From positions 1 to 64,000 of the forward strand of contig JAUNLD010000008.1 in the NCBI GenBank assembly GCA_030532425.1: DNA of 64,000 bases, written 5' to 3'. The notes under the pieces were generated by a model. The model saw nothing but the letters and a program-made list of their open reading frames with translations, was not told where the DNA came from and searched no databases. Each line of letters opens with the position of its first letter. The stretch's first letter is position 1. The DNA is from Lautropia sp. (lineage in GTDB: Bacteria; Pseudomonadota; Gammaproteobacteria; Burkholderiales; Burkholderiaceae_E). The translations under genes were made by a program, and so were the position numbers. Positions 48,954 through 57,848 of this stretch are shown here, piece after piece.

Positions 48954-50021
48954 ATGAGTACCACGCCCAACCCCGCTGCGCCCCGTCTCACCTCGCTGTC
49001 GCACGGAGGCGGCTGCGGCTGCAAGATCGCCCCGGGTGTGCTGCAAAAGCTTCTGGCCGCCAGTGGCGATGCCCTGCCGCCGGGCCTCTTCCCCAAGCTG
49101 CTGGTGGGCACCGAAACCGCCGACGATGCGGCCGTCTACCAGATCAATGACGAGCAGGCGGTGGTGGCCACCACCGATTTCTTCATGCCGATCGTCGACG
49201 ATCCGCATGATTTTGGCCGCATCGCCGCCACCAACGCCATTTCCGACATCTACGCGATGGGCGCCACCCCCCTGATGGCGCTGGCCATCGTCGGCATGCC
49301 GATCAACGTGCTGCCGCACGAGGTGATCGGCCAGATCCTGGCAGGCGGTCAATCGGTCTGCCGCGATGCCGGCATCCCGCTGGCGGGCGGCCACTCCATC
49401 GACTCGGTGGAACCGATCTACGGGCTGGTCGTCATCGGTCTGGTGAACCCGAAGCAGCTCAAGCGCAACGCCTCGGCCCAGGCGGGCGACCTGCTGATCC
49501 TGGGCAAGCCGCTGGGCGTGGGCATCTATTCGGCCGCGCTCAAGAAAGACCGGCTCCCACCCGGACAGTACCGGCAGATGGTGGAGGCCTGCACCCGCCT
49601 CAACCGCCCGGGCGCCGACCTGGCAGCGCTGCCCGCCGTGCATGCACTGACCGACGTGACCGGCTTCGGCCTGCTGGGCCACACGCTGGAAGTGGCGCGT
49701 GGCGCCGGGCTCACCGCCCACATCGACCACCAGGCCGTGCCCTTTCTGCCGGGGGTGCAGGCTCTGGCCGATGAAGGCATCGTCACCGGTGCCTCGGCAC
49801 GCAACTGGGCCTCTTATGGCGAAGGCATCGTGCTGCCCGCTGATGCACCTGCCAGCCTGCAAGCGCTGCTGACCGACCCGCAAACCGCCGGCGGCCTGCT
49901 GACGGCTTGCGCCCCCGGAGCGCGCGACGAGGTGCTGGCCATCTTTGCCCGTCACGGCTTTGCCGAGGCCGCGGTCATCGGCCGGCTGGAATCCGGCCCG
50001 GCACAGGTGGTGGTGCACTGA
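48954..50021 (+). CDS. selD: Selenide, water dikinase
   Basis: Makes selenophosphate from selenide and ATP for selenocysteine or 2-selenouridine. The 355-residue protein has HGGGCGCK (catalytic Cys21 or Cys23, Lys24), DDAAVY, TTDFFMPIVDDP and DVTGFGLLGH. Since no selA, selB or tRNA-Sec is seen here, I cannot say which selenium pathway it serves; mnmH is a likely partner elsewhere. GGAAG precedes the ATG. Confidence 0.96.
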   Translation: MSTTPNPAAPRLTSLSHGGGCGCKIAPGVLQKLLAASGDALPPGLFPKLLVGTETADDAAVYQINDEQAVVATTDFFMPIVDDPHDFGRIAATNAISDIYAMGATPLMALAIVGMPINVLPHEVIGQILAGGQSVCRDAGIPLAGGHSIDSVEPIYGLVVIGLVNPKQLKRNASAQAGDLLILGKPLGVGIYSAALKKDRLPPGQYRQMVEACTRLNRPGADLAALPAVHALTDVTGFGLLGHTLEVARGAGLTAHIDHQAVPFLPGVQALADEGIVTGASARNWASYGEGIVLPADAPASLQALLTDPQTAGGLLTACAPGARDEVLAIFARHGFAEAAVIGRLESGPAQVVVH

Positions 50022-50125
50022 ACAGGCTGTTCGATGCCACCCGCCAGCCCGACTTGCGCACACCGTGGCGCGTGCCTGCCAGCTGGAGATCGGGCCAGCA
50101 GCTGGCGCGTGACGTGACGTGACGC

Positions 50126-51595
50126 TTACATCGTGCGGCGCGACAGGCGCAGCTGCACCCACCACCACAGCAGCGCGCCACAGGCCAGTGCCGCCAGCAG
50201 CCGGGCCAGCACGGTGGAGGTGAGCCGTTCAGACGGTGGCTGCACCACCGGGGCCAGGTCCTGCGCGGGCAAAGGGGCAGCTGCCGGCGGGCTCACGGGC
50301 AGCTCGGGTGACACCGAAGACGATGCCGCCATTGCACGCGCCACGGCTGCCTCCAGCGCATCGGTGATGGCGGCATCGGGTGGCACGGCCTCCGCAGTAT
50401 CGTCGAGTGTGGCCACCAGCTCGTTGGCGGCCTGGACGGCACGCTGCACGGCATCGACCCGACGGGCCTCGGCCGCGGTGCCCACACCTGGCTCGTCCAC
50501 CGGGTTGTACCGGCGGATGTCTGCCACCCAGCGCTGCATCAGCGCCTGCGTCCAGGCCAGGTCATCGGCCCGGCCATTCGCCTGCAGGAACAGCAGCCGG
50601 CCCCCCACATGCAGCATGGCCAGCGTCTGCGCCTGAAGACGCAGTCCGCCTCCCCGCTCCTGCCCCAGCACATGGATGGCCGAGTAGGCCAGCATCTGCG
50701 GGTCATCGGCGTGCACGGGCAGCAGCCAGCGCCCCTGGGCCATGGCCGCCCGCATGGCACCAGCATCCAGTGCCACCCCGGTTGCCGGGATCGTGCCGGC
50801 TGTGGTGGTCAGGCGGTTCGGCATCCCCCAGCCGGTCGGCCACGGCGGCTGGGCCTGCAGCAGGCGCTGGTGATCTTCCTGCACATGGCGGCGAAAGACC
50901 TGAAACTCGCCCGCGGACATCTGCTGCAACCGCAGCATCCCCGGTGTCTTGATGACAAGATGACGAACCACCGCGGGCACATCTTCGGCTGCATCGTCTG
51001 CACCTCCATCCGGGCCGGGGACTGGCGCATCGGCCCGCCCCGGTCCTGGTGTCTGCAGGGAGGACGGCAACCGCTGTGCTGGCAGCAGCGCCTGTCGGTC
51101 CGGTGGCCCGGAAGCCCCTGCTGCCGGCCATAGCTGCGGATCGGCGGCCATGCTGCGACGTGCTGCCGCCACCGCCGCATGCAGCATCAGGGTCTGGTCC
51201 AGCGCCTGCGGCACCAGCAGCAGCAGGGGCTCCTGCGTGCCGGCCCGCCCCAGGCCCAGGGCGTCGTAGCCCGCCTGCAGGCGCGTGTCTGGCCGCACGA
51301 AGCCGGCCGGCCGCGGAATCATCAGCGTCTGCCCGGCTACCTGGAGCGTATCCACCTGAACGGCCTGCGCCGGATCATCCCCATCTGAACCGGCCAGTGG
51401 CGCATCAGCCAGCGCGTGCTGGGACTCGGTCGGCACGGCAGCCCCCGGAAAAGCCCAGGCCGGCGTGTACCAGACAGGCAGGGCCACGGCCACCATCACC
51501 GCCAGTGGCACCAGTCTGCCACCACGGCGGCCAGACGGCTGCCGCACCAGCGGGCCGACCGGCATGGCAAGGGCAATCGGGACAGGAACTCGCAT
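50126..51595 (-). CDS. Hypothetical exported, membrane-anchored protein
   Basis: About 489 residues, not recognised. Residues 1-50 look like a signal peptide (VPLAVMVAVALPVWYTPAWAFPG). A Pro/Asp-rich linker lies at about 165-210, then a helical middle (RLQQMSAGEFQVFRRHVQEDHQRLL), an Ala-rich helix and one C-terminal membrane helix (LLAALACGALLWWWVQL) with an RRTM end. The start is uncertain: ATG at 51595 or a GTG 13 codons earlier; neither has a good ribosome site. It converges on selD. Confidence 0.7.
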   Translation of the reverse strand: MRVPVPIALAMPVGPLVRQPSGRRGGRLVPLAVMVAVALPVWYTPAWAFPGAAVPTESQHALADAPLAGSDGDDPAQAVQVDTLQVAGQTLMIPRPAGFVRPDTRLQAGYDALGLGRAGTQEPLLLLVPQALDQTLMLHAAVAAARRSMAADPQLWPAAGASGPPDRQALLPAQRLPSSLQTPGPGRADAPVPGPDGGADDAAEDVPAVVRHLVIKTPGMLRLQQMSAGEFQVFRRHVQEDHQRLLQAQPPWPTGWGMPNRLTTTAGTIPATGVALDAGAMRAAMAQGRWLLPVHADDPQMLAYSAIHVLGQERGGGLRLQAQTLAMLHVGGRLLFLQANGRADDLAWTQALMQRWVADIRRYNPVDEPGVGTAAEARRVDAVQRAVQAANELVATLDDTAEAVPPDAAITDALEAAVARAMAASSSVSPELPVSPPAAAPLPAQDLAPVVQPPSERLTSTVLARLLAALACGALLWWWVQLRLSRRTM

Positions 51596-51745
51596 CGGCA
51601 GGAAGCAGGTGGTTGCTGTGGCAACGGCCGCCACATCGGTACACCACTCTAGCCATTCGGCCCCCGTGCAACAGAAAGCTTCCTCCCGGCGGCCATCTTC
51701 TACCGCCCGATGGCGGTGCGTGGCCGCTCCGCCCGCCCCGTGCCC

Positions 51746-52441
51746 TCAGCGCGTCAGGCGATAAGGTTCGTCAGCCACGACGAAATCGTCTTCTTCGAGC
51801 GCCCCGTTGATCCAGGCCTGCACACCAGGCAGCACGATCACCCGCTGCATGTAGGCCTTGATGTCGTCGGGCACCGGCAGCGCATAGGATTTGAGCCGCA
51901 TCACCACCGGCGCAAAATAGGCATCGGCAATGCAGAATTCGCCAAACAGCATCGGCCCGCCGTGCCGCTTCAGCAGCCCCTGCCACATCGACACCAGCCG
52001 CCCGACATCCTCACGCACGCCCGGGCGGTCACGCCATGCCAGGGCACCAGCCTCGTGCAGGCTGGCATCGATGTTCATCGGGCAGGCGGCCCGCAGCGCA
52101 GAAAACCCGCAATGGATCTCGGCACAGATACTGCGTGCCTCTGCCCGCTTGCGCACGTCCGATGGCCACAGGTGCAGCGCCGGAAAGCGCTCGGCCAGAT
52201 ACTCGACGATCGCCAGCGAATCCCAGACGACAATCGGATCCGCACCACTGCCATCCACCAGCACCGGCACATTGCCGGTGGGGCCAACGGCCAGCGCCTT
52301 CTGCTTGAATGCCGACTGCGGGCCACAATCATCGAAGGGGATCAGGACCTCGGCAAACTCGATCCCCGCCTGTTTCATCAGCACCCACGGCCGCATCGAC
52401 CAGGACGAGTAGTTCTTGTTGCCGATATGAAGCGTAAGCAT
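51746..52441 (-). CDS. Glutathione S-transferase family protein
   Basis: A 231-residue protein with an N-terminal thioredoxin-like domain (LHIGNKNYSSWSMRPWVLM) whose active residue is likely Ser in SSWS, then VPVLVDG and the Glu/Ser pair WDSLAI of the glutathione site, and an all-helix C-terminal domain (FGEFCIADAYFAPVVMRL). The NKNYSSWSLRPWL start is typical of the zeta-like/YfcF group. GGGAG precedes the ATG. Alone in its unit. Confidence 0.93.
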   Translation of the reverse strand: MLTLHIGNKNYSSWSMRPWVLMKQAGIEFAEVLIPFDDCGPQSAFKQKALAVGPTGNVPVLVDGSGADPIVVWDSLAIVEYLAERFPALHLWPSDVRKRAEARSICAEIHCGFSALRAACPMNIDASLHEAGALAWRDRPGVREDVGRLVSMWQGLLKRHGGPMLFGEFCIADAYFAPVVMRLKSYALPVPDDIKAYMQRVIVLPGVQAWINGALEEDDFVVADEPYRLTR

Positions 52442-52574
52442 GAGGGTTCTCCCGGAGCGCCGAGCAGGTTTCACTGATACAGACTGCTTCTGCATGTTCA
52501 CCTCTGAGCATACGCCATCGCGGCCGGTGGCAGCAACATCATCTGCGCCCTGGCCATCAAGGCCCGGACAGGCC

Positions 52575-53717
52575 CTAACGCTGCGAATAGGCCATCGCAG
52601 CAAACAGGAGCACCAGCCCCAGCACTGCCAGCGCGATCTTGATCCAGCTGTAGGGCTGTTCGCCGGCGATGCGGCCGCTGTAGCCGTTCACCACCACCTG
52701 ATAGCTGCGCGTGCCATAGGTATAGGCCACCAGCCACACCGGTACCAGTACATGCTTGAAGGTGCGCCCCTGCCACTGCGCGTCCACCACCAGATTGCGC
52801 TGCGTATCACCCGGCACCTGACGGGCACACAACTGGCGCAGCTTCTGCCCCATCTGCTCACCCCCGATGTCGGCCGCACGGCGCAAATCCACCTGATAGC
52901 GCTCGACCGTCCAGCCACGCACGTATTCGGGTGAATAGGGTTTCAGATCGGTCTGTGTCGGAAAGGGCTCGATGCGCCGCAGCAGACCTGGGTGCACACC
53001 TACCGTACCAGGCACCAGCTCGTCATCAAAAAAATGCTGCACCTGCCCGGCAGCCGGCACCCAGCGCACCCGCTGCACCTGCCGGTGCTCGATCTGGCCG
53101 CCCGCACCACGCACCTGCTCGGTCTCGTAGTAATGATGGCCCGCCTCGGCACGCCAGACGGCATGCACCTTCGCATCGAAGGTCCAGTAAGGCAGGTACA
53201 CGCCTTTCAGCGTGTCTGTCAGCGCAGCCCGCTTCAGACGATTCGGCGCAAACCAGCGGGATCCATACCATCTCCGCAGACTGTCGCGCACCTGCGCCTC
53301 ACCAATCCTGAAAGGCAGCACGCTCTGTGGGACGATGGCATCCTGCATCTGCTCATGCGGCACGATCGCCGGTGATCCGCAAAAATCGCAACGGCTGGCC
53401 ACCTGACCATCGACGAACACCGAAATCGCCTGGCAGCTCTGGCATTTCAGCTCGCGCCGGGCCTTGCCCCAGTCACGCAAATTGGCCGGATTGCGCAGCG
53501 CCGCCTCCAGATCATGCTCGCGGTTTGCGCTGCCCTGCAACCCGTCGACCGATGCATCCGCACGGCTGTCTGCAGCCCCGGCAGAACCGGACACGCCCGG
53601 CTGCCACGGCACGATGGTCCCGCAATACGGGCAGGCCAGCGCCTGCTTGCGCGCGTTCCATTCCAGCGCGCCCCCGCATTCCGGGCAGGGGCGGGGTGCC
53701 ACGCTCTCGGCGCTCAT
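52575..53717 (-). CDS. Zinc-ribbon membrane protein (TFIIB-type ribbon) paired with SPFH protein
   Basis: A 380-residue protein. Two zinc ribbons: CPECG and CPYCG near residues 11-33, CQSC and CDFCG near 93-112. A beta-rich middle follows (LPYWTFDAKVHAVW) and one C-terminal membrane helix (IKIALAVLGLVLLFAAMAY). It begins on the last base of the SPFH gene stop (TAATG), so the pair is coupled. Family members often sit beside SPFH genes; function unknown, perhaps membrane quality control. Confidence 0.85.
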   Translation of the reverse strand: MSAESVAPRPCPECGGALEWNARKQALACPYCGTIVPWQPGVSGSAGAADSRADASVDGLQGSANREHDLEAALRNPANLRDWGKARRELKCQSCQAISVFVDGQVASRCDFCGSPAIVPHEQMQDAIVPQSVLPFRIGEAQVRDSLRRWYGSRWFAPNRLKRAALTDTLKGVYLPYWTFDAKVHAVWRAEAGHHYYETEQVRGAGGQIEHRQVQRVRWVPAAGQVQHFFDDELVPGTVGVHPGLLRRIEPFPTQTDLKPYSPEYVRGWTVERYQVDLRRAADIGGEQMGQKLRQLCARQVPGDTQRNLVVDAQWQGRTFKHVLVPVWLVAYTYGTRSYQVVVNGYSGRIAGEQPYSWIKIALAVLGLVLLFAAMAYSQR

Positions 53718-54838
53718 TAGCCTTTCAGGAAAGCATCCAGTGCCGCACGGCCAATACGCCAGGCCGTGCCGATGCGGCGTGCCTTCAGCTCACCGGCCTC
53801 GATGGCCGCCATCACGTCTGCCACCGGTACCGACAGGAACTGCGCCGCCTGCTCGGGCGTGAACACTTCCAGCCCGGCGGCCACGCCCGCCGTGCCGGCA
53901 CCTGACATGCCCGCATCCGGTGCTGGCGCAGCACCCCCTGCACCGAAGGCCGATGGCTGAGTGCCCTTCATGCCGCCCTGTGCCCCCATGCCGCGCATCA
54001 TCTCCTGCGCCATCGCAAAGCCCATCGCCATCTGGGCCGGCATCGCAGCTGCCGCCCCGGCGTCCCCGCCCGCCCCCATCGAGGCACCGACCTGATACTT
54101 CACATAGTCGTTCAGGTTGCCGATCACGCTCATGCTGCTGCGCTTGTCGATGGCCTGCTCGACCTCCGGCGGTACCGAGACGTTTTCCAGGATGAAACTC
54201 GTGATCTCCAACCCGTACTTCTCGCGCACGGCCGGGTTGATGACGGGCAGCAGCGCCTCGCCCATCTCCGAATAACGCCGCGCCACATCCAGCACCGGCA
54301 CATGGGCCCGCGCCAGCGCCTCGGTGAACACGCTGACGATCCGTGAGCGCATCGTGTCGTTGAATTCGTCCAGCCGGAAGTTGTGATCAGTGCCGGCCAC
54401 TTCCTTCAGGAAGCGCGGCGCATCGACGATGCGAAAGTCATAAGTGCCGAAGGCCCGCAGGCGAACCACCCCGAAATCCGGGTCACGCATCATCACCGGG
54501 TTGGCCGTCCCCCACTTGTTGCCGGTGAAGAGCCGCGTGTTCAGATAGTAGACATCGCACTTGAACGGCGACTGGAAGCCATATTTCCAGCCCAGGATCG
54601 TGGAGAGGATCGGGATGTTCTCGGTGGTCAGCGTGTACTTGCCGGGACCGAACAGGTCGGCAAACTGGCCGGCCGCCACGAACTGCACCTGTTGCGACTC
54701 GCGCACGATCAGCTGCGCGCCGTTCTTGATCTCCTTGTCCTCATCCGGCCAGCGAAAGGACAGCGTGTCACGCGAGTCATCGACCCACTCGATGACATCG
54801 ATGAACTGGCTTCTGACGTAATTGAAAATCCGATCCAT
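53717..54838 (-). CDS. SPFH-domain protein of the YdjI/virion-core-like type with C-terminal DNA-binding-like helix
   Basis: A 373-residue protein. About 1-250 is the SPFH/band-7 region (QFIDVIEWVDD, LIVRESQQVQF, GPGKYTLTTENIP, FGTYDFRI), followed by a Met/Gly/Ala-rich linker and a C-terminal helical segment EVFTPEQAAQFLSVPVADVMAAIEAGELKARRIG (quoted in part TPEQAAQFLSVPVADV), which resembles an excisionase/GYF-like helix-turn-helix. No N-terminal membrane helix. AGGAGG precedes the ATG. Coupled to the zinc-ribbon gene. Confidence 0.88.
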   Translation of the reverse strand: MDRIFNYVRSQFIDVIEWVDDSRDTLSFRWPDEDKEIKNGAQLIVRESQQVQFVAAGQFADLFGPGKYTLTTENIPILSTILGWKYGFQSPFKCDVYYLNTRLFTGNKWGTANPVMMRDPDFGVVRLRAFGTYDFRIVDAPRFLKEVAGTDHNFRLDEFNDTMRSRIVSVFTEALARAHVPVLDVARRYSEMGEALLPVINPAVREKYGLEITSFILENVSVPPEVEQAIDKRSSMSVIGNLNDYVKYQVGASMGAGGDAGAAAAMPAQMAMGFAMAQEMMRGMGAQGGMKGTQPSAFGAGGAAPAPDAGMSGAGTAGVAAGLEVFTPEQAAQFLSVPVADVMAAIEAGELKARRIGTAWRIGRAALDAFLKG

Positions 54839-55022
54839 CAGCGGACGCCTCCTGCGTCGGTCCCGGTTACCAGAAGCATCATACCCTGCCCACCATCGCC
54901 ACCCGGCCTATCTCCGCGACAGGCCGACACCCGTCTGCCACCGGCTGACCGGTGTTGCGGTACACCCGCCAGCGGGCACCTGTCATGCGGCGGCCGTGTC
55001 GCAGCAGCGCGGACGATGCCGA

Positions 55023-55868
55023 ATGGTGCTATTGTCGGCGCTTCGGGAATGCCCCCTGTTCTGCCCTGCCATCGTGACTGATACCCAACACTCCCCCGCC
55101 CCTGTTGCCCTGCTTGCCGATAGCGCCCTTGTCGTCGGCATGGGCCTGCTGGCCCTTGCCCAGCTGCTCTTTGCCGAGTTGGCAGCCTCGCTGCCCGAGC
55201 ACGCGGCGCTGGCCTTCTGGGCCGAATTCAACCAGGGGTCGCTGCGCGTACTGGCCGGGCTGCTGTCATTCGGTGCGGTGGCGCTGGTGCCCGGCCTGTG
55301 GCAGCTGTGGCGCACACTCGGGCAGCGTGGACAGCCCGTCACTGCCCTGGCCTGGACGGGCCTGACCAGCACCTCCGTCATCACCGCCGTGGTGGCCGCG
55401 CTTTTTGCCGGCAAGCTGGCATTCACGCCCTACGCGATGGCGCTGTCGGCCGAGGCCACCGAGATCGCCTGCGGCCTGATCGCCGGCAGCCTTCACCTGA
55501 CGGCGCTGGCCCTGGGCGCGGGCATGATCCTCACCGGCCTGAGCGGACGTCGGCCGCCACGGCATCCCGGCTATGTGGTGCTGTCGGTGCTGGCAGGTGT
55601 GGCGCAGCTGGCCGGCGCCTGGCCATGGCTGGTGGCCGGCTGGGTGGTGCCGGTGGCCAGCCTGCTGATGACACTATGGGCCGCCTGCACGCTGCGTGCC
55701 CTGGGCGCGGTGCCGACGGTGCCAGCGCTGAGGCATGCCGACGACGATGAGGCAACACTCATCCCCGGCGACGGCGGGGATCCTTCGGCACCGGAAGCTG
55801 CCGACGATGCCGCCCTGACCGATACCCGGCACGCACACGACAACCTGGACGCGCGTCAGCACCCCTGA
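55023..55868 (+). CDS. Hypothetical six-helix membrane protein
   Basis: About 281 residues, not recognised. Six hydrophobic segments are evident between residues 25 and 225, with Trp/Gly-rich loops; the C-terminal 50 residues are acidic and disordered-looking (HADDDEATLIPGDGG). Starts at ATG 55023 or GTG 55074; the latter gives a neater N-terminus (VTDTQHSPAP). It diverges from the SPFH operon. No function is offered. Confidence 0.65.
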   Translation: MVLLSALRECPLFCPAIVTDTQHSPAPVALLADSALVVGMGLLALAQLLFAELAASLPEHAALAFWAEFNQGSLRVLAGLLSFGAVALVPGLWQLWRTLGQRGQPVTALAWTGLTSTSVITAVVAALFAGKLAFTPYAMALSAEATEIACGLIAGSLHLTALALGAGMILTGLSGRRPPRHPGYVVLSVLAGVAQLAGAWPWLVAGWVVPVASLLMTLWAACTLRALGAVPTVPALRHADDDEATLIPGDGGDPSAPEAADDAALTDTRHAHDNLDARQHP

Positions 55869-55923
55869 CCGGTTTTTGCGCTGGGCCGGCACCCCGCGCA
55901 AGCCAGCGCCAGCCTGCCGGAGA

Positions 55924-56349
55924 TCACGCCTGGCGCGCCGCCGCCCTTTTCAGGATCTGCCGGCTGAATTGCAGGAATTCATCCAGGTGCAAGCGGATGA
56001 TGTCGAGCACGATAGGCAGCTGTACCACCTGATAATCATGCACCGCAATGTTGCGGAATCCGACCATCCGCTTCATCGAATCGGCCAGCCAGGCCTCGAC
56101 CCATCCAGCTGACGCCAGCAGCGCAAAGACATCACGGGCACTCTGGGGAACACCCAGGCGCTGGCGACGGATCAGGTGCTGCCCCATGTCCAGTGCTGCC
56201 TGACAGGCCCGTTGCAGATTCAGGATGGCAGCGTCCTGTCGGCTGAAGCTGGCCTCAAAGCCTTCAGGATCCTCCGCATACTCCTCGCGCACCCGCTGCA
56301 CGCAGCGTTCGATCGTCGCCGCCTTGTTCAGCAACACGTCATCGACCAT
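55924..56349 (-). CDS. hepT: HepT-type RNase toxin
   Basis: A 141-residue helical protein of the HepT (DUF86) group, a HEPN ribonuclease. The active-site motif R-x4-H-x-Y is Arg99, His104, Tyr106 in RNIAVHDY. Antitoxin MntA-type gene lies directly upstream with an 11-base overlap. In studied pairs MntA blocks HepT by adding AMP to the Tyr of this motif. ATG 56349 chosen; an earlier start inside mntA is possible. Confidence 0.92.
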   Translation of the reverse strand: MVDDVLLNKAATIERCVQRVREEYAEDPEGFEASFSRQDAAILNLQRACQAALDMGQHLIRRQRLGVPQSARDVFALLASAGWVEAWLADSMKRMVGFRNIAVHDYQVVQLPIVLDIIRLHLDEFLQFSRQILKRAAARQA

Positions 56350-56758
56350 AGACGCTTCCCCTTTTCGCAATGTCCTGCAACAGGCTCGCGCGCGCTGCGT
56401 CGAGATTCATCTTTTCATCCAGCACATACAACACGAACAGATCGGCCGGCAGCCCGGCCGACCACCAGCACTCCCCTCGGGTGATGATCTGATGCTGCAT
56501 CACCGTGGAGGCAGCCCGCAGGTCCACCAGATCGACCGGACAACCCGCCACATCGGCCAGCTGCCCGGCCAGTTCGAAGCCCTGCACGACATCCAGATAC
56601 CCGCCGACCAGCACGGCCAGATCCAGGTCGCTGTCTGCACGCGCCGTGCCATGTACCCGGCTGCCAAAGGCATGGACAGCCAGCAGGCCGGGCAGTCGTT
56701 CGCGCAGGATCCGGATCAGGGCGTTGCGATCCGGGAAAAGCGGAGAAGAATCTGACAT
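56339..56758 (-). CDS. mntA: MntA-type nucleotidyltransferase antitoxin
   Basis: A 139-residue minimal nucleotidyltransferase. GSRVHGTARADSDLDLAVL contains the G-S-x10-D-x-D motif (Gly32, Ser33, Asp44, Asp46). It AMPylates and so silences its partner HepT in known systems. The 11-base overlap with hepT means one coupled transcript. Promoter must be in 56759-57086. Confidence 0.92.
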   Translation of the reverse strand: MSDSSPLFPDRNALIRILRERLPGLLAVHAFGSRVHGTARADSDLDLAVLVGGYLDVVQGFELAGQLADVAGCPVDLVDLRAASTVMQHQIITRGECWWSAGLPADLFVLYVLDEKMNLDAARASLLQDIAKRGSVYGR

Positions 56759-57086
56759 GAGTCGAGCAGGGAATGAACGGATCCGGCCTGACACCATCCT
56801 CATGCAGACCAGCGACGGTGATGACAGCAGCGACGCCAGCTACCGCCGGAGCGGCAACGTCAACATCAACGACAATAACAGGACCATGATACTCCCGCGC
56901 TGGCAGCACACGGATGAAACGGCGTTTGCGGGTGCCGCGCCCTCTGTCATCAAGCCATCATCAGATCATCATCAGGTTGTCACATCTGATTCCAGCGATG
57001 CCATCCTCAGTCGCCACGTCGGCCACGGTCATCATCGCCCGTGATGATGACGCCATCATCGGTCGCTGATCCGCTCTGGGCAGGAA
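56759..57086. other. CAT/GAT-rich gap between mntA and the ABC operon
   Basis: No gene. Many CATCA and GATGA runs occur. A perfect 9-bp stem GTCATCATC/GATGATGAC with 6-base loop (57028-57036 and 57043-57051) lies 36 bases past the stop of the ABC ATPase gene; it could end that transcript, but no T run follows. Confidence 0.45.
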
Positions 57087-57848
57087 TCAGGGCAAGAAAT
57101 GGATGTGCGGCCGGCCATGGAAGGCCGAAGGCTGAACCCGTGCCTCAACCGAGAACACCGAACGCAGCAGCGGCTCGGTCAACACATCGGCTGGCGCACC
57201 ACGGGCCACGATGCGGCCCTGCTGCATCACGATCAGCGCATCGCAGAACATGGCTGCGTGATTGAGATCGTGCAGCGCCATGATGCTGGTGATCGGCAGG
57301 GACGACACCAGCTTCATCAGCCCCAGCTGGTGCTGGATGTCAAGATGATTGGTGGGCTCATCAAGAATCAGCTCGGTGGGCTGCTGGGCCAGCGCCCGGG
57401 CCAGATGGGCGCGCTGCCGCTCGCCCCCCGAGAGACTCTGCCAGCGGTCGTGGCGCTTGTGACTGATGCCGGTGCTGGCCATCGCCTGTTCGACGGCAGC
57501 CTCATCCTCGGCTCGCCAGCCGGCAAACATCGCCCGGTGCGGAAAACGTCCCAGCCGCACCACCTCGACCACGCTGAGGTTCAGCGCCGTGCTGGCGTGT
57601 TGCTCCATGAAGGCCACACGCTGTGCCATCCGCCGGCGGGACAGGTGACGGATGTCCTGCCCATCCAGAAGCACCTGACCGGCACGTGGTTTGCGCAAGC
57701 CCGCCAGCAGGCGCAACAACGACGTCTTGCCCGAGCCATTGGGGCCAAGCAGCCCCAGCAACCGGCCCGGCTGCGCCGTGAACGACACACCATCGATCAC
57801 CGTGCGATCGCCGATGCGCCAGACTAGTTTCTCGGCCGTGATGCTCAT
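57087..57848 (-). CDS. Iron-type ABC importer ATP-binding protein (FecE/HmuV-like)
   Basis: A 253-residue ATPase that powers the importer. Walker A GPNGSGKT (35-42), Q-loop MEQHAS, signature LSGGERQRAHLARAL, Walker B LILDEPTNHLD and the switch His in ALHDLNHA are complete. It overlaps the permease gene by 4 bases. Substrate could be ferric siderophore, haem or cobalamin; the Fur site favours iron. Confidence 0.94.
   Translation of the reverse strand: MSITAEKLVWRIGDRTVIDGVSFTAQPGRLLGLLGPNGSGKTSLLRLLAGLRKPRAGQVLLDGQDIRHLSRRRMAQRVAFMEQHASTALNLSVVEVVRLGRFPHRAMFAGWRAEDEAAVEQAMASTGISHKRHDRWQSLSGGERQRAHLARALAQQPTELILDEPTNHLDIQHQLGLMKLVSSLPITSIMALHDLNHAAMFCDALIVMQQGRIVARGAPADVLTEPLLRSVFSVEARVQPSAFHGRPHIHFLP

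Noticed and set aside
57028..57051. Firm terminator call after the ABC ATPase gene
   Set aside because: Stem is perfect but AT/GC mixed and not followed by T residues; kept only as a note within the gap.
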